Positions 15,916-25,248 are shown, counted from the stretch's first letter. The stretch: DNA of 42,681 nucleotides from an uncultured Coprococcus sp. (GCA_934277375.1 CAKQTZ010000018.1:1-42681); one strand, 5' to 3'. Notes: generated by a model not told the origin, from the sequence alone. Made by a program: numbers and translations.

Positions 15916-16705
15916 TCAGATCACCTCCAAGCAATGTCACGACATCTATGATCTTGTTGAAGAATTCTTTTCTGGTGTCTCCTCCTCTTCTGAGCTCGTG
16001 GAACACCTTTCCGTCCTTGATGAAGAGTATCCTCTTTGCATAGCTTGCTGTAAATGAATCGTGTGTTACCATGAGTATCGTTGTCATGAGATCCTCATTC
16101 AGATGCTTAAGTCTCTCAAGCAACAGCTTTGCCGACTTGGAATCGAGTGCTCCCGTGGGCTCATCTGCAAGCACAAGCTTTGGATCAGTGATGATTGCTC
16201 TCGCAGATGCTACTCTCTGTTTCTGACCGCCCGACATCTGGTACGGATACTTCTTCAGAACACTCTCGATCTCAAGCTCCTTTGCAACGGCCCTTACCTT
16301 CGCATCTATCTGCTTTGCAGGAACATTCTGTATTGAAAGTGCCAACGCGACATTCTCATACGCCGTGAGTGTGTCAAGAAGATTGAAATCCTGAAATATA
16401 AATCCAAGCTCCTCTCTCCTAAACTCGTTAAGCTTGTTGCCTTTGAGTGTTGTGATATCCTTGCCGCCCACATAGATGTGACCGCTGCTCACTTTGTCTA
16501 TAGTAGAAACGCAGTTAAGCAGTGTCGTCTTACCGCTTCCGGATGCGCCCATGATAGCGACGAACTCTCCTGCCTCCACATCAAATGATATTCCATCTAT
16601 GGCCTTTGTCATATTGGATTTGTTTCCATAATATTTCTCAATGTTGTCAATCTTTAATATTGTTTTCATTGAATTTCCCATTGGATTTTTTGTTGGATTT
16701 TCCAT
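15902..16705 (-). CDS. BceA-like ABC transporter ATP-binding protein
   Basis: 267 residues. Walker A is GASGSGKTT (about residue 54), the signature MSGGQKQRV (about 158), and Walker B LVLADEPTGALDSKSA. FQDFNLLDTLTAYENV is the usual Q-loop region of the MacB/BceA branch. The ATG has GAGGAGG seven bases upstream. The first 15 residues repeat the pattern NPxxNPMGNS, which is unusual but of unknown meaning. It powers the BceB-like permease. A BceR-type dyad lies about 110 bases upstream. Confidence 0.93.
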   Translation of the reverse strand: MENPTKNPMGNSMKTILKIDNIEKYYGNKSNMTKAIDGISFDVEAGEFVAIMGASGSGKTTLLNCVSTIDKVSSGHIYVGGKDITTLKGNKLNEFRREELGFIFQDFNLLDTLTAYENVALALSIQNVPAKQIDAKVRAVAKELEIESVLKKYPYQMSGGQKQRVASARAIITDPKLVLADEPTGALDSKSAKLLLERLKHLNEDLMTTILMVTHDSFTASYAKRILFIKDGKVFHELRRGGDTRKEFFNKIIDVVTLLGGDLNDAL

Positions 16706-16810
16706 TGAAATGCCTCCTCAAATGTTTGTTTATTACTGCTCTCACCATTGAACATATTTGCAGTTTACACATTTTGAAAGCAATTGTCCTTTTTCCATTA
16801 TTACCTAACA

Positions 16811-16824
16811 TTACAATTCTGTAA
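16811..16824 (-). promoter_or_regulatory. BceR-type operator before the ABC genes
   Basis: TTACAATTCTGTAA (plus strand) fits TNACA-N4-TGTAA, the binding pattern reported for BceR-like regulators of Firmicutes. It is between the kinase and ATPase genes, about 105 bases before the ATPase start, where activation of the transporter pair by the adjacent regulator would be expected. Confidence 0.65.
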
Positions 16825-16880
16825 CCTTGGGGACACTCACCCGATCTGGTACCCCACTATCGCAAAACGCAATTTTTATA

Positions 16881-17897
16881 TCATCCAATCTTGTATATAT
16901 CATTATGTCCAAATACTATACTCACATCTGTGTATTCATCCACCTTTGACGTTATATTCAGCTTATGTCCCAGCTGACTGCACAGATTGTCTATTATATA
17001 GAGGCCCATACCTGTGGATTTCGCATGTTTCCGACCATTTTCCCCGGTAAATGATTTCTTGCACACAAGTGGAATATCAGACTGTGGTATACCTATTCCG
17101 TTGTCCTTTATGTGCAGAGCCTTGCCGTCACCCACCGGTTCAACCCATATCTCTATAGTCTTTTCCTGTCCTCGGTCTATATACTTGATGCTGTTGCTCA
17201 CGATCTGATTTACCATAAACTCAAGCCACTTTGAATCCGTCACAACACATTCATCCACATCATGAACATTCAACGATATGTCACTATCAAGCAGCATATC
17301 CTTATTCTTCACTGCCACCCTTCCGATGACACTCTTAAGATTTGTCTCGGCAAATCTGTAATCCGCCGATGCATGCTCTGCCCTCACATAGTAGAGGACC
17401 TGATCTGCATACGCGTCAAGCCTTGCGACCTGTTCCTCGTATTTTCTCGGGATCACATCCCTGTTGTTGTGGCACATGAGCACCAGACTTGCTATAGGAA
17501 GCTTTATCTCGTGAACCCAGATCTCTATAAAGTCCTTGAAATCCTCCACGCTGTCCCTGTACTTTTTCACATTCTCATTCATGGACTTGTTGATGTCGTA
17601 CATAGCTGAATACACCAGCTTACCCTCGTAGAAGTCAGGCTCGTCCAAAGTGTCAATTATGAGATACTTCTGATCCAGTTCATCCAGATGTCCGACCAGA
17701 CTGTTGTAGAACTTATATTTTCTCAGATAATCGTAGGCGATAACCGAGACGACAAATATCACAGCCACGATAACGAACATAATTCTCATCTGTAACTGTG
17801 AGTGAAATGCCATCATGAGCAGATATGTGAATATCACAAATCCCGCATATCCCACAATTATTCCAAGTTTATCCTTTATATACAAGCCAAATTTCAT
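16881..17897 (-). CDS. BceS-like intramembrane-sensing histidine kinase
   Basis: 338 residues. Two N-terminal helices (about 11-30 and 38-56) with only a few residues between them: no extracellular sensor domain, as in BceS kinases, which read the state of the ABC permease. The phosphorylated His is in EIWVHEIKLPIASL (about 129). The ATP-binding part has the N box (MVNQIVSNSIKYI), G1 (DNGIGIP) and G2 (GMGLYI). The ribosome site GGAG is rather far (about 13 bases) from the ATG. It follows the regulator gene by 58 bases and precedes the ABC pair by about 175 bases with its own control site. Confidence 0.9.
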   Translation of the reverse strand: MKFGLYIKDKLGIIVGYAGFVIFTYLLMMAFHSQLQMRIMFVIVAVIFVVSVIAYDYLRKYKFYNSLVGHLDELDQKYLIIDTLDEPDFYEGKLVYSAMYDINKSMNENVKKYRDSVEDFKDFIEIWVHEIKLPIASLVLMCHNNRDVIPRKYEEQVARLDAYADQVLYYVRAEHASADYRFAETNLKSVIGRVAVKNKDMLLDSDISLNVHDVDECVVTDSKWLEFMVNQIVSNSIKYIDRGQEKTIEIWVEPVGDGKALHIKDNGIGIPQSDIPLVCKKSFTGENGRKHAKSTGMGLYIIDNLCSQLGHKLNITSKVDEYTDVSIVFGHNDIYKIG

Positions 17898-17955
17898 TTT
17901 ACAAAATTACTCCAATCTTTTGTCGCTGTAAATGATATATAATCCCACTTACCTG

Positions 17956-18618
17956 TCACACAAGTCGGTATCCCTGCTTCTTCCTGGTCTCTATGGCATC
18001 AGCATATCCAAGATCCGCCAGTTTTCCTCTGAGCCTGCTGATGTTCACCGTGAGTGCATTGTCATTTACAAACTCGTCATTGTCCCACAGATCCGTCATG
18101 ATCTCATCCCTCGACACTATCTTTTCCCTGTTGGCAAGCAGCAGCTGGAATATGATCATCTCATTCTTGGTGAGAACCATCTCCTGATCTCCTTTGCTGA
18201 TCGTTCCCTTGCTGAAGTTGACCTCCGCATCTCTGTATGATGCCGTGTTCTGGCTACCCTCCATGCGCTTGAGCACCGCCGCTATCCTAAGCAGAAGTAT
18301 CGTTGGATTGTATGGCTTTGTTATATAATCATCCGCGCCATAACTCATGGACAGCACCTCATCCATCTCGGAAGTCCTGCTTGTGACCATGATGATCGGC
18401 ACATCTGATTCCTTTCGTATCTCCTTCACAAGGTTTCTACCGTTTATCCCCGGAATATTGATATCCATGAGCACCAGATTCGGTGCCGCTTTCAATATAT
18501 CGTCCTTTGTATTGTCAAAGCTCTTAAGACTCTCAGCCTCATAGCCCTCATTCTCAAGTATCTGCACAAGCTCCTCGCAGATGCTCTCATCATCTTCCAC
18601 CACAAATATCTTTTTCAA
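17956..18618 (-). CDS. BceR-like OmpR-family response regulator
   Basis: 220 residues. The receiver domain has the acidic pair VVEDDE near the start, the phosphorylated Asp in LVLMDINIPG (52), the switch Thr/Ser region IIMVTS, and the Lys in DYITKPYNP. The C-terminal winged helix has ILTKNEMIIFQLLLANREKIVSRDEIM and VNDNALTVNISRLRGKL, as in OmpR/BceR regulators. TTG at 18618 is taken as the start since GGAGG lies seven bases before it; the upstream ATG codons have no such site. It presumably activates the ABC pair through the dyad at 16811. Confidence 0.92.
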   Translation of the reverse strand: MKKIFVVEDDESICEELVQILENEGYEAESLKSFDNTKDDILKAAPNLVLMDINIPGINGRNLVKEIRKESDVPIIMVTSRTSEMDEVLSMSYGADDYITKPYNPTILLLRIAAVLKRMEGSQNTASYRDAEVNFSKGTISKGDQEMVLTKNEMIIFQLLLANREKIVSRDEIMTDLWDNDEFVNDNALTVNISRLRGKLADLGYADAIETRKKQGYRLV

Positions 18619-18687
18619 GTCCGTTCCTCCACAAATGCGCATTATCACATGTCTCCATGCATATATATTTAATTATTTTCCTTCACT

Positions 18688-19908
18688 TCATTGTTTTAAT
18701 CTCTTCAGTGGCATGTCCACCAGCATCCTCGCCCTGTTGTAGACATTCAGCTTTGAACCACTGGAATCCACATCACAACTCACTATCATACCCTGCGGCA
18801 GTTTCTTCTGAAGTGAAGGATACAAACCTCTTCCGCAGGTGTGATTAGGCATACAGCCAAATGGCTGAACCGCCAGAACCTTTGGGCACTCATGGAGTAT
18901 GTGTCCCGTTATCTCCGCGCCGATGAGCCAGCCATCTCCTGTTTTGTAGCCCCAGCTCACATACCCATCAGCCTCACGCTTCATCGTAAAGAAATCCTCC
19001 ATGGTATAGAACCCATATTTTCTAAGTGCCTCTATCATCGCTCTCTGCAGACTTCCGAAGAACTTCAGCCCCACCTTATAAAGCAGAGATTCAAATGTCA
19101 TATTGTCCGTAAGGTGTGAATCCATATAGTACATGGCATACCAAGAAAGCCCATTTGTGTGACTCTCACATCCATTTGACTCAAGGAACTTTATCATATC
19201 CCAGTTGCCCAAGTGGCAGTATTTTATGTACAGCTCTCCAACTATCCCCACGCGCTGTTTTCTCTTATCATGTAGCTTTATCCGCGAAAAATCCCTGGCA
19301 ATCCTGACAAAGTTTCGTTTCATATTACCTAGAGTCAGATTCTTACCCTCTTTCAGCTCCCCAGACAGGATATCTATCCACTTCTGCCACATCCTTTGCG
19401 ACTGCCCATTTTTCACCTCATTTGGCCTTGTCTGATTGAGGAGTAACATGAGTATATCTCCGTAGAAAAGGCTGAACAGGGCTCTCCACACCATGAATGG
19501 CTGCACGCGCATCTGGCAATCCTTCTCCAACCTCTTAACATTCAGGGATAGTAGCTTTACCCTGTCAAATCCAGCCTTTCTCACCGACTCCTTTAACACA
19601 TGTAAGTAGTTGGCTCCCCTGCATGCATCCCCGGCTGTTGGCATGAGAAGCCTTGTCCGGCTGATATCATATTTTCCTGACTGCAGTGCATCTATCATCT
19701 GCCCGGCATTTAACACAATCGGATAACACATATCATTGTTCACGTACTTAAGTCCTACATCCGTGATATGATCCTCATTTGACAGTATGACCGGATGATA
19801 ATCCTTTGAAAAGAAGGCGTACTTTATCAGAGGAAAATGAGCATCCAGCATGGCTGGTATGAGCAGTATGTATTTTTCATTCCATGTATCTTCGTCTATC
19901 TTGTACAT
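18688..19908 (-). CDS. 2-hydroxyacyl-CoA dehydratase/activase-related protein (HgdB/DUF2229-like), stand-alone
   Basis: 406 residues. Conserved blocks NNDMCYPIVLNAGQMID (about 57-73), TAGDACRGANYLHVLK (about 91-106), RVGIVGELYIKY and AVQPFGCMPNHTCGRG (Cys 352 and 358) match the part of the large acyl-CoA dehydratase activase-related proteins that resembles dehydratase subunits and may hold an iron-sulfur cluster. The usual ~1,400-residue form joins this to BadF-type ATPase domains, which are absent here. Its neighbours (Bce system) give no metabolic context. The ATG has GGGGAG upstream. Substrate and even enzymatic activity are unknown; it may depend on an ATPase encoded elsewhere. Confidence 0.7.
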   Translation of the reverse strand: MYKIDEDTWNEKYILLIPAMLDAHFPLIKYAFFSKDYHPVILSNEDHITDVGLKYVNNDMCYPIVLNAGQMIDALQSGKYDISRTRLLMPTAGDACRGANYLHVLKESVRKAGFDRVKLLSLNVKRLEKDCQMRVQPFMVWRALFSLFYGDILMLLLNQTRPNEVKNGQSQRMWQKWIDILSGELKEGKNLTLGNMKRNFVRIARDFSRIKLHDKRKQRVGIVGELYIKYCHLGNWDMIKFLESNGCESHTNGLSWYAMYYMDSHLTDNMTFESLLYKVGLKFFGSLQRAMIEALRKYGFYTMEDFFTMKREADGYVSWGYKTGDGWLIGAEITGHILHECPKVLAVQPFGCMPNHTCGRGLYPSLQKKLPQGMIVSCDVDSSGSKLNVYNRARMLVDMPLKRLKQ

Positions 19909-20250
19909 TCTCTACTCCCCATATACTTTACAGTGATATAACGTTTTTGTAGCACTTTAATTATATATTATAACTTCTTTTGCATGCACCTAGCCACTGT
20001 TTACTGATTAATTTTGTTAAACTTATTTGATGATATTTCAAATGCAGCCGCGAACATTTTGTGAATGCTAATTTATATACAACAACTTCTAACCATTTTT
20101 ATGATGCATAAAATAAAAGAGACTTCCTTTAATCCGGAAATCCCTTTTATTATTTATTACAGTATTTAACTTTCAATAATCACTGTGCAACGAATTTGAC
20201 AAATCAATCGCCCCATCTGCCATGCCTATGTGATTCACCCTGTGCGCTCT
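19909..20250. other. Intergenic region with one terminator
   Basis: AT-rich stretch upstream of the dehydratase-like gene. Apart from the terminator at 20115-20148 I see no convincing gene. Several TATAAT-like words on the minus strand (around 19960-19975) could serve the dehydratase-like gene, but none has a good -35 partner. Confidence 0.5.
20115..20148 (-). terminator. Terminator of the AraC-ABC-membrane protein unit
   Basis: On the minus strand AAAAGGGATTTCC pairs with GGAAGTCTCTTTT (two G-U pairs) over an 8-base loop and continues TATTTTAT. A and T runs on both sides make it usable in both directions. Confidence 0.75.
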
Positions 20251-20886
20251 TTATACCCCCGCAATAATGAGCAGTACCGAAAGCAGCACAAATCCAAATC
20301 CGAGGGCCCCGATGATCCTGACACCACATTTCTTGAGCGGCATGAGAACTATCAGTGAACCGATAGGATTTAAGACAACGCACCACTTAGGAACAGGAAG
20401 TGCCCCGGTAAGTATCGCCACTATAACTGTGACCGCAAGACCAAGCCAGAGTACCACGCCTGCCAAATACATTGGCGGATTAAAAACCGGATCAATGGCT
20501 TTGACAACTTCATTGCTCTCATCGTCGGACATTTTCTTGCAGAGTCTCTGGTACAGGAGCGGCTTCAGACAGAACACAACATGGCTCATAAGACCGGTAT
20601 AACATCCAAGTAATGTCATGACCTTGAGTAGCCCTGCAAGCGTTCCATTCTCCTTTGAGATCATATCTGCAAGGAGCCACATGACGATATAGCCTCCCGG
20701 CTGCCCAAGGAATGAAAGCCAGAACGACACCTTGAATCTCTTTGAGGTCACATCTGACCACCACGGACAAACTCCCCCTAGTTTCAGATTTTCACTCTGA
20801 TTCGGCATGACAAGCGGTACATCCGCAAAGGACGCAATTAGTCCACTTATTATTCCAAATATTCCCCACGCTACATAACTATTCAT
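20251..20886 (-). CDS. Multi-pass membrane protein, possibly DUF6796
   Basis: 211 residues with about six hydrophobic segments, starting VAWGIFGIISGLIASFADVPLV and ending in two close helices. A conserved-looking hydrophilic part NLKLGGVCPWWSDVTSKRFKVSFWLSF lies between helices 1 and 2. I relate it, from memory only, to DUF6796. The ATG has GAGGAGG upstream and starts 25 bases after the permease stop codon, so it is probably the last gene of the AraC-ABC unit and may be involved in the same export or resistance function. Confidence 0.6.
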   Translation of the reverse strand: MNSYVAWGIFGIISGLIASFADVPLVMPNQSENLKLGGVCPWWSDVTSKRFKVSFWLSFLGQPGGYIVMWLLADMISKENGTLAGLLKVMTLLGCYTGLMSHVVFCLKPLLYQRLCKKMSDDESNEVVKAIDPVFNPPMYLAGVVLWLGLAVTVIVAILTGALPVPKWCVVLNPIGSLIVLMPLKKCGVRIIGALGFGFVLLSVLLIIAGV

Positions 20887-20911
20887 CTCTTTATCCTCCT
20901 CTTAATCACTT

Positions 20912-23188
20912 CTACTCCCTGTTGTCTTTCAGGCTTTCAACCATATCCGCTTTCTTCACCTTTCGGCCTAACAGCCACAGAGAGATCACGTAACTTATAA
21001 GAACACACACAGCATACTTTACAAAACACAGCGGCGTGTATACTGTCTCTATATAAGTATTGTATGCCGATACACTCGCCTCAAAGTTCACTCTGCACAG
21101 CACCACTCCAAGCACTGAGCCTATCACGATTCCTATCGGAACAAGGATGTGGTAGATACTTATCATCATACGATTTATCTGTCTGTCATCGTATCCAAGC
21201 ACCTTTAACATTGATATCGATGATGCATTTTCGCTTATTAACATATTCACCATCAGATATACACATATAACTATGATGAGCACGGCAAATCCGATACAAA
21301 CCGAGAGCATTGATTTCATCTGTACTGTGATCTGACCTATCTGATCTGAAAGATCTGCCTTGGTTATCCTATACAGATAATCAGACTCCTTATAGTCAAG
21401 TTCTTTGTCAGACATAACAGCATTGTAACTGCCCTCAGGAACATCAAGCAGATCGCATGAATCATTCCAGCTGCTGTAGAGTATACTCTGGGAATCGTTC
21501 TGCACAACGTCATCTATCGTGACCGTGTACTCACTGAGTGATGCCTGATCGTAGAAAGTGAGCTCATCCCCCTTGCCTACGCCATATATCATGGCTCCCA
21601 TTGCAGATATATACGTTTTTCCTGATGTAAGCTCCAGCTTATCTCCTGACGTACTCTTTAAATCCATGAACTCATTGTCATCCATACCCATGTATGTCAG
21701 ATTGGTCGTGTATCCATCCACACTGAACGTCCCTGCCATGATCTCCGTTGCACTATCCACTTTTTCCGTCTGGATACTGCTTAAAAAATACTCATACTCA
21801 TAGTCTCCGACTTCATTTACGGATACATCACAGTAGTTCTCAAGCGAATCTATACAAACGTAGCAGAACACCATCAATATTCCACCGACAGCGATTCCAA
21901 ATATAACCACAAGACTTCTACTCCAGTTGCCAAGAATAGACCGGATCTTGAATTTTGTCGTGAACTTCATATTTGACTTTGCCATGCGAAGTCTCCTGCG
22001 TTTTCTCGTTCCGCCTTTCCCTTGGATGAGATCTATGGTTTTGAATCTTAGTACTCTCAGTGCCGTAAGCAATCCCACAATACCATATGCCACCACCGGT
22101 ACAATACAAATGATCACAAACTGCACTGTTTCCGAACTGTAATCCACAGGAAGTATCTCTGTCTTCATCTCAAATATTGCCGTAGCAAGCGCATCCCTGC
22201 ATGGGACAGCCGCAATGGCACCTATCACAGCGCCTATCACTCCCGGAATGACACCAAATAATCCGTAGTGCAATGAGAGCCGTGTCCTGCCATATCCAAG
22301 AGCTGACAGAACTCCTATCTGTCTCGCCTCAGACTTGATCTTTCTTCCGAGAACTATCGCTATTATTATCATCACAAATACGACCAGCATAGGTATAACC
22401 ATATTCATATATAATTTTAACTGTTCCCTCTCATTCTGCGGAACCTTTATTCTCACATTTGTGGATGCCGGAATGTATGACAGAGTGTAATACTCGCTGT
22501 GTACCGCCTCCCTGAATGCCTTCTCCAGATCTTTATCATCATATATGACCGTATAGTATGATGTCTTTTTGTCATCATCTATCTGCGCAAATGCATCCTC
22601 ACTCACTACCGCATATCCAAATGTATCAAACAGGAACATGTTGTCTGAAAGATTCTTGTATACCGCCAGATAATCCGGTCTCGCCATAGTTCCAACTATT
22701 CTGTAGCTTCTTCCACCGATATCAAGATAATCACCGATCTGCAGCCCTCTGGCATCCATCAGATGTGGATTCAAAAGTATCTCATCATCGGCAGCCACAT
22801 CCTCGCCATCTAGCAGCTTATATGTATCGATCTTCTTTGACGGCGTAAAGATCCTTATAGTGTAATCCTCTGATATATCCTTACCTGTCCTGTCATCACA
22901 GTTCTCCTCGGTCAGATCGATATCAGCATATGTCTGCTTTTCAAGCTGGATATCGTATTCCTCTTCAAGATTGCTGATAGATTTATCATCTATAGGATTC
23001 GCTGTGACAAACTGAGCCTCCTCAACATTTGTATCCTCATAGAACGAATCAAGATATCTGCCCTCTCCATCATAAGCACCTGTGACACCGATATACATGA
23101 CTATCACCAACGCGGTGAGAATCGTGACACATATGTAGAAAGAAAGATTATGCTTTATATTCCTTATATATCTTCTATTTAATGTCAT
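20912..23188 (-). CDS. ABC transporter permease with two FtsX domains
   Basis: 758 residues. An N-terminal helix is followed by an extracellular domain (about 40-250), an FtsX group of helices (about 260-385), a further helix and second extracellular domain (about 420-630), and a final FtsX group (about 640-750). This duplicated layout is that of MacB/YknZ-like or lipoprotein/peptide permeases with about eight helices. LSALGYGRTRLSLHYGLFGV and LKVLGYDDRQINRMMISIYHI are the paired coupling-helix segments. GGGTGGAG precedes the ATG; the partner ATPase ends 11 bases upstream. The cargo is unknown. Confidence 0.88.
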   Translation of the reverse strand: MTLNRRYIRNIKHNLSFYICVTILTALVIVMYIGVTGAYDGEGRYLDSFYEDTNVEEAQFVTANPIDDKSISNLEEEYDIQLEKQTYADIDLTEENCDDRTGKDISEDYTIRIFTPSKKIDTYKLLDGEDVAADDEILLNPHLMDARGLQIGDYLDIGGRSYRIVGTMARPDYLAVYKNLSDNMFLFDTFGYAVVSEDAFAQIDDDKKTSYYTVIYDDKDLEKAFREAVHSEYYTLSYIPASTNVRIKVPQNEREQLKLYMNMVIPMLVVFVMIIIAIVLGRKIKSEARQIGVLSALGYGRTRLSLHYGLFGVIPGVIGAVIGAIAAVPCRDALATAIFEMKTEILPVDYSSETVQFVIICIVPVVAYGIVGLLTALRVLRFKTIDLIQGKGGTRKRRRLRMAKSNMKFTTKFKIRSILGNWSRSLVVIFGIAVGGILMVFCYVCIDSLENYCDVSVNEVGDYEYEYFLSSIQTEKVDSATEIMAGTFSVDGYTTNLTYMGMDDNEFMDLKSTSGDKLELTSGKTYISAMGAMIYGVGKGDELTFYDQASLSEYTVTIDDVVQNDSQSILYSSWNDSCDLLDVPEGSYNAVMSDKELDYKESDYLYRITKADLSDQIGQITVQMKSMLSVCIGFAVLIIVICVYLMVNMLISENASSISMLKVLGYDDRQINRMMISIYHILVPIGIVIGSVLGVVLCRVNFEASVSAYNTYIETVYTPLCFVKYAVCVLISYVISLWLLGRKVKKADMVESLKDNRE

Positions 23189-23199
23189 GTCTCCACCCC

Positions 23200-23898
23200 T
23201 TATAATTCAAGCTGCTTTGCCGGTATCTTGTTTTCATTTGCCTTGCTGAGTGATACCTTGCCGTCTTTTATGCGGATTATCCCGTCAGCCATCCCCGCTA
23301 TAGCCTCATTATGGGTGATGATCGCAACCGTTGTTCCAAACTGCCTGTTTACCTTCTCCACAAATTCAAGGACACTTCTCGATGTCTTTGAATCGAGGGC
23401 ACCTGTAAGCTCATCACAGAGCAGGAGCTTTGGATTCTTGATAATGGCTCTGGCGATTGCAACTCTCTGCTGCTGGCCGCCTGACAGTTCATTTGGAAAT
23501 CTATCCTTGTACTTCTCTATATCCACAGCCTTCATGACCTCATCTATAGAAAGTGGATCCTTTGCAATATCCTCCACGACCTGTATATTCTCCTTCACCG
23601 TGAGGTCCGGCAGCAGATTGTAGAACTGGAATACAAATCCCACATCGGTCTTTCTATATTTTGTCAGTTCACCAGACTTCAGTCTGGATATCTCCTTTCC
23701 ATCCACCGTGATACTTCCCTCATCCAGGCTGTCGAGGCCTCCCATCATATTGAGAAGTGTACTCTTTCCCGAACCCGAAGGACCTAGTATCACATATATC
23801 TTTCCTTGCTCCAGTGCCAGTTCTACTCCATCCAAGGCATGAACAGTATTATCTCCTTTTCCATAACTTTTTCTGGCATTGTTCATCTGAATAAACAT
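23200..23898 (-). CDS. ABC transporter ATP-binding protein (MacB/LolD type)
   Basis: 232 residues. Walker A GPSGSGKST (about 39), Q loop FQFYNLLPDLTVKENI, signature LSGGQQQRVAIARAI (about 138), Walker B LLLCDELTGALDSKTS: the second acidic residue is Glu, but the usual Pro after it is Leu (DELTG instead of DEPTG). The inner ATG at 23898 is used because GGAGG precedes it; the longer frame starts inside that site. It lies between the AraC regulator and the permease, with short gaps on both sides. Confidence 0.92.
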   Translation of the reverse strand: MFIQMNNARKSYGKGDNTVHALDGVELALEQGKIYVILGPSGSGKSTLLNMMGGLDSLDEGSITVDGKEISRLKSGELTKYRKTDVGFVFQFYNLLPDLTVKENIQVVEDIAKDPLSIDEVMKAVDIEKYKDRFPNELSGGQQQRVAIARAIIKNPKLLLCDELTGALDSKTSRSVLEFVEKVNRQFGTTVAIITHNEAIAGMADGIIRIKDGKVSLSKANENKIPAKQLEL

Positions 23899-23919
23899 TC
23901 TGCTTCCCTCCAAGTAAAA

Positions 23920-24957
23920 TTATTTTGTCTCTCCACCCAGTCTCCTGTATTCAAGAGGTGTGCATCCATATTTGCGCTTGAACACAGTTCCGAACTTACT
24001 CTGACTCTCGTATCCCACAGAAAGCGCTATGTCCGCAACGGAATCGTTACTGTCTACAAGTCTCTTTGCAGCATACGACATTCTTCTATCCTGCATATAT
24101 CGCTTCACCGTAGTTCCATACATAATCTCAAAATATTTATTGATCGACACTGAACTCATACCATACATGCTTTCCAGTTCCGCCATGGACACATCCCTGC
24201 TGAGATCCTGTTTGATCGTGTCATATATCTCCTGCACGATACGTCTCTGCCCCTTTGTCAGATAAAACTGCGTATCACGCACCTCTATTTCATCAGTCCT
24301 TATAAGATCAAGTACATACAGCATATTTATAAGATATGAATTTTTGTCCTTATCACCATTTCCTATGATATCCCTCAGATCATCAAATGCATTTCTCAAC
24401 CGGTCCTGACACTCACCTATATAATATTGATCGTTCTTCTCACAGGCTTTTCTGATCATTGATACGTCAATCCCTGCTCTTCCCAGAAATGCTTCGTCCT
24501 CACTGCTGATATTGTCAACGCATATCACTATCTCCAGACCTCCATATATGTCATCATAGAAATTGAAGCTCTTGCCAGCCTCCTGATGCCACTCTATACA
24601 GAGCGTTCCAGGTCTCATATATGCATATTTACCGTCGTTTACTCTGATCTCCGCTCTTCCCCTGTTGCAGTAGTGGATAACCATTGTATTTTCAAGTGCT
24701 CTCGCCTTGGAATGTCCCGGAAGTGCATCCATGCCTCCCATATAATATTCCTGTATATCAATTCCCGTCATAGGCGAAACAAAATTCATATACTGTCCAT
24801 TTTGTCTCATTTTTAAACGAATCACTTCACCATATTTATCCGATATATCAACCTGGATCATCTCAAGGAAAAAGGACAACATCTCCGGTGGAATACGCGA
24901 TATAAGATTGCTTATATATGTACTTTTAGCCATGATTTTCTGTATTTTCTCGTCCAT
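23920..24957 (-). CDS. AraC family transcriptional regulator
   Basis: 345 residues. The C-terminal 100 residues hold the two helix-turn-helix units of AraC: DVSMAELESMYGMSSVSINKYFEIMYG and DSVADIALSVGYESQSKFGTVFKRKYGCTPLEYRR. The N-terminal 240 residues contain a probable cupin-like part (NRGRAEIRVNDGKYAYMRPGTLCIEWHQE) and helices, and probably sense the signal. GGAGGA precedes the ATG. As first gene of the unit with the ABC transporter it is likely to control it, perhaps in response to the transported compound. Confidence 0.9.
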   Translation of the reverse strand: MDEKIQKIMAKSTYISNLISRIPPEMLSFFLEMIQVDISDKYGEVIRLKMRQNGQYMNFVSPMTGIDIQEYYMGGMDALPGHSKARALENTMVIHYCNRGRAEIRVNDGKYAYMRPGTLCIEWHQEAGKSFNFYDDIYGGLEIVICVDNISSEDEAFLGRAGIDVSMIRKACEKNDQYYIGECQDRLRNAFDDLRDIIGNGDKDKNSYLINMLYVLDLIRTDEIEVRDTQFYLTKGQRRIVQEIYDTIKQDLSRDVSMAELESMYGMSSVSINKYFEIMYGTTVKRYMQDRRMSYAAKRLVDSNDSVADIALSVGYESQSKFGTVFKRKYGCTPLEYRRLGGETK

Positions 24958-25159
24958 ATATCCTCCGTTTCTAACTCGTGTTCGTTGCAGCTAACCTTGT
25001 TATAACATGCCACAAATAAAAATTCTATTCCATTTTCATTATTTTATTCCATTTCTAAAACAGGCTTATAAACTCCCCATTCCGTCGTCTTCTCAAATTA
25101 TCCATACAGCCGCCAAAGTCATGTTCAAGCACAGGCTTCGAACAATTACATCTGAAAAT
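24958..25159. other. Intergenic region between the AraC unit and the pfl unit
   Basis: Leader of the AraC gene (GTTATAA near 25000 on the minus strand may be its -10) and AT-rich sequence up to the pflA terminator. No gene or RNA recognised. Confidence 0.45.
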
Positions 25160-25234
25160 GAAAAAAAGACACAGGTACTATATAAAATGTCACGCCCGTT
25201 ACAACGGATTAACATCTTATATAGCGCCTGTGTC
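25160..25234 (-). terminator. Long composite terminator of pflA
   Basis: GACACAGG (25168-25175) pairs with CCTGTGTC (25227-25234). Inside, CTATATAA pairs with TTATATAG and near the apex CCGTT pairs with AACGG. On the minus strand the stem is followed by TTTTTTTC. The roughly 67-base hairpin is larger than ordinary terminators here. Confidence 0.8.
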
Positions 25235-25248
25235 TCAACACAAATATT

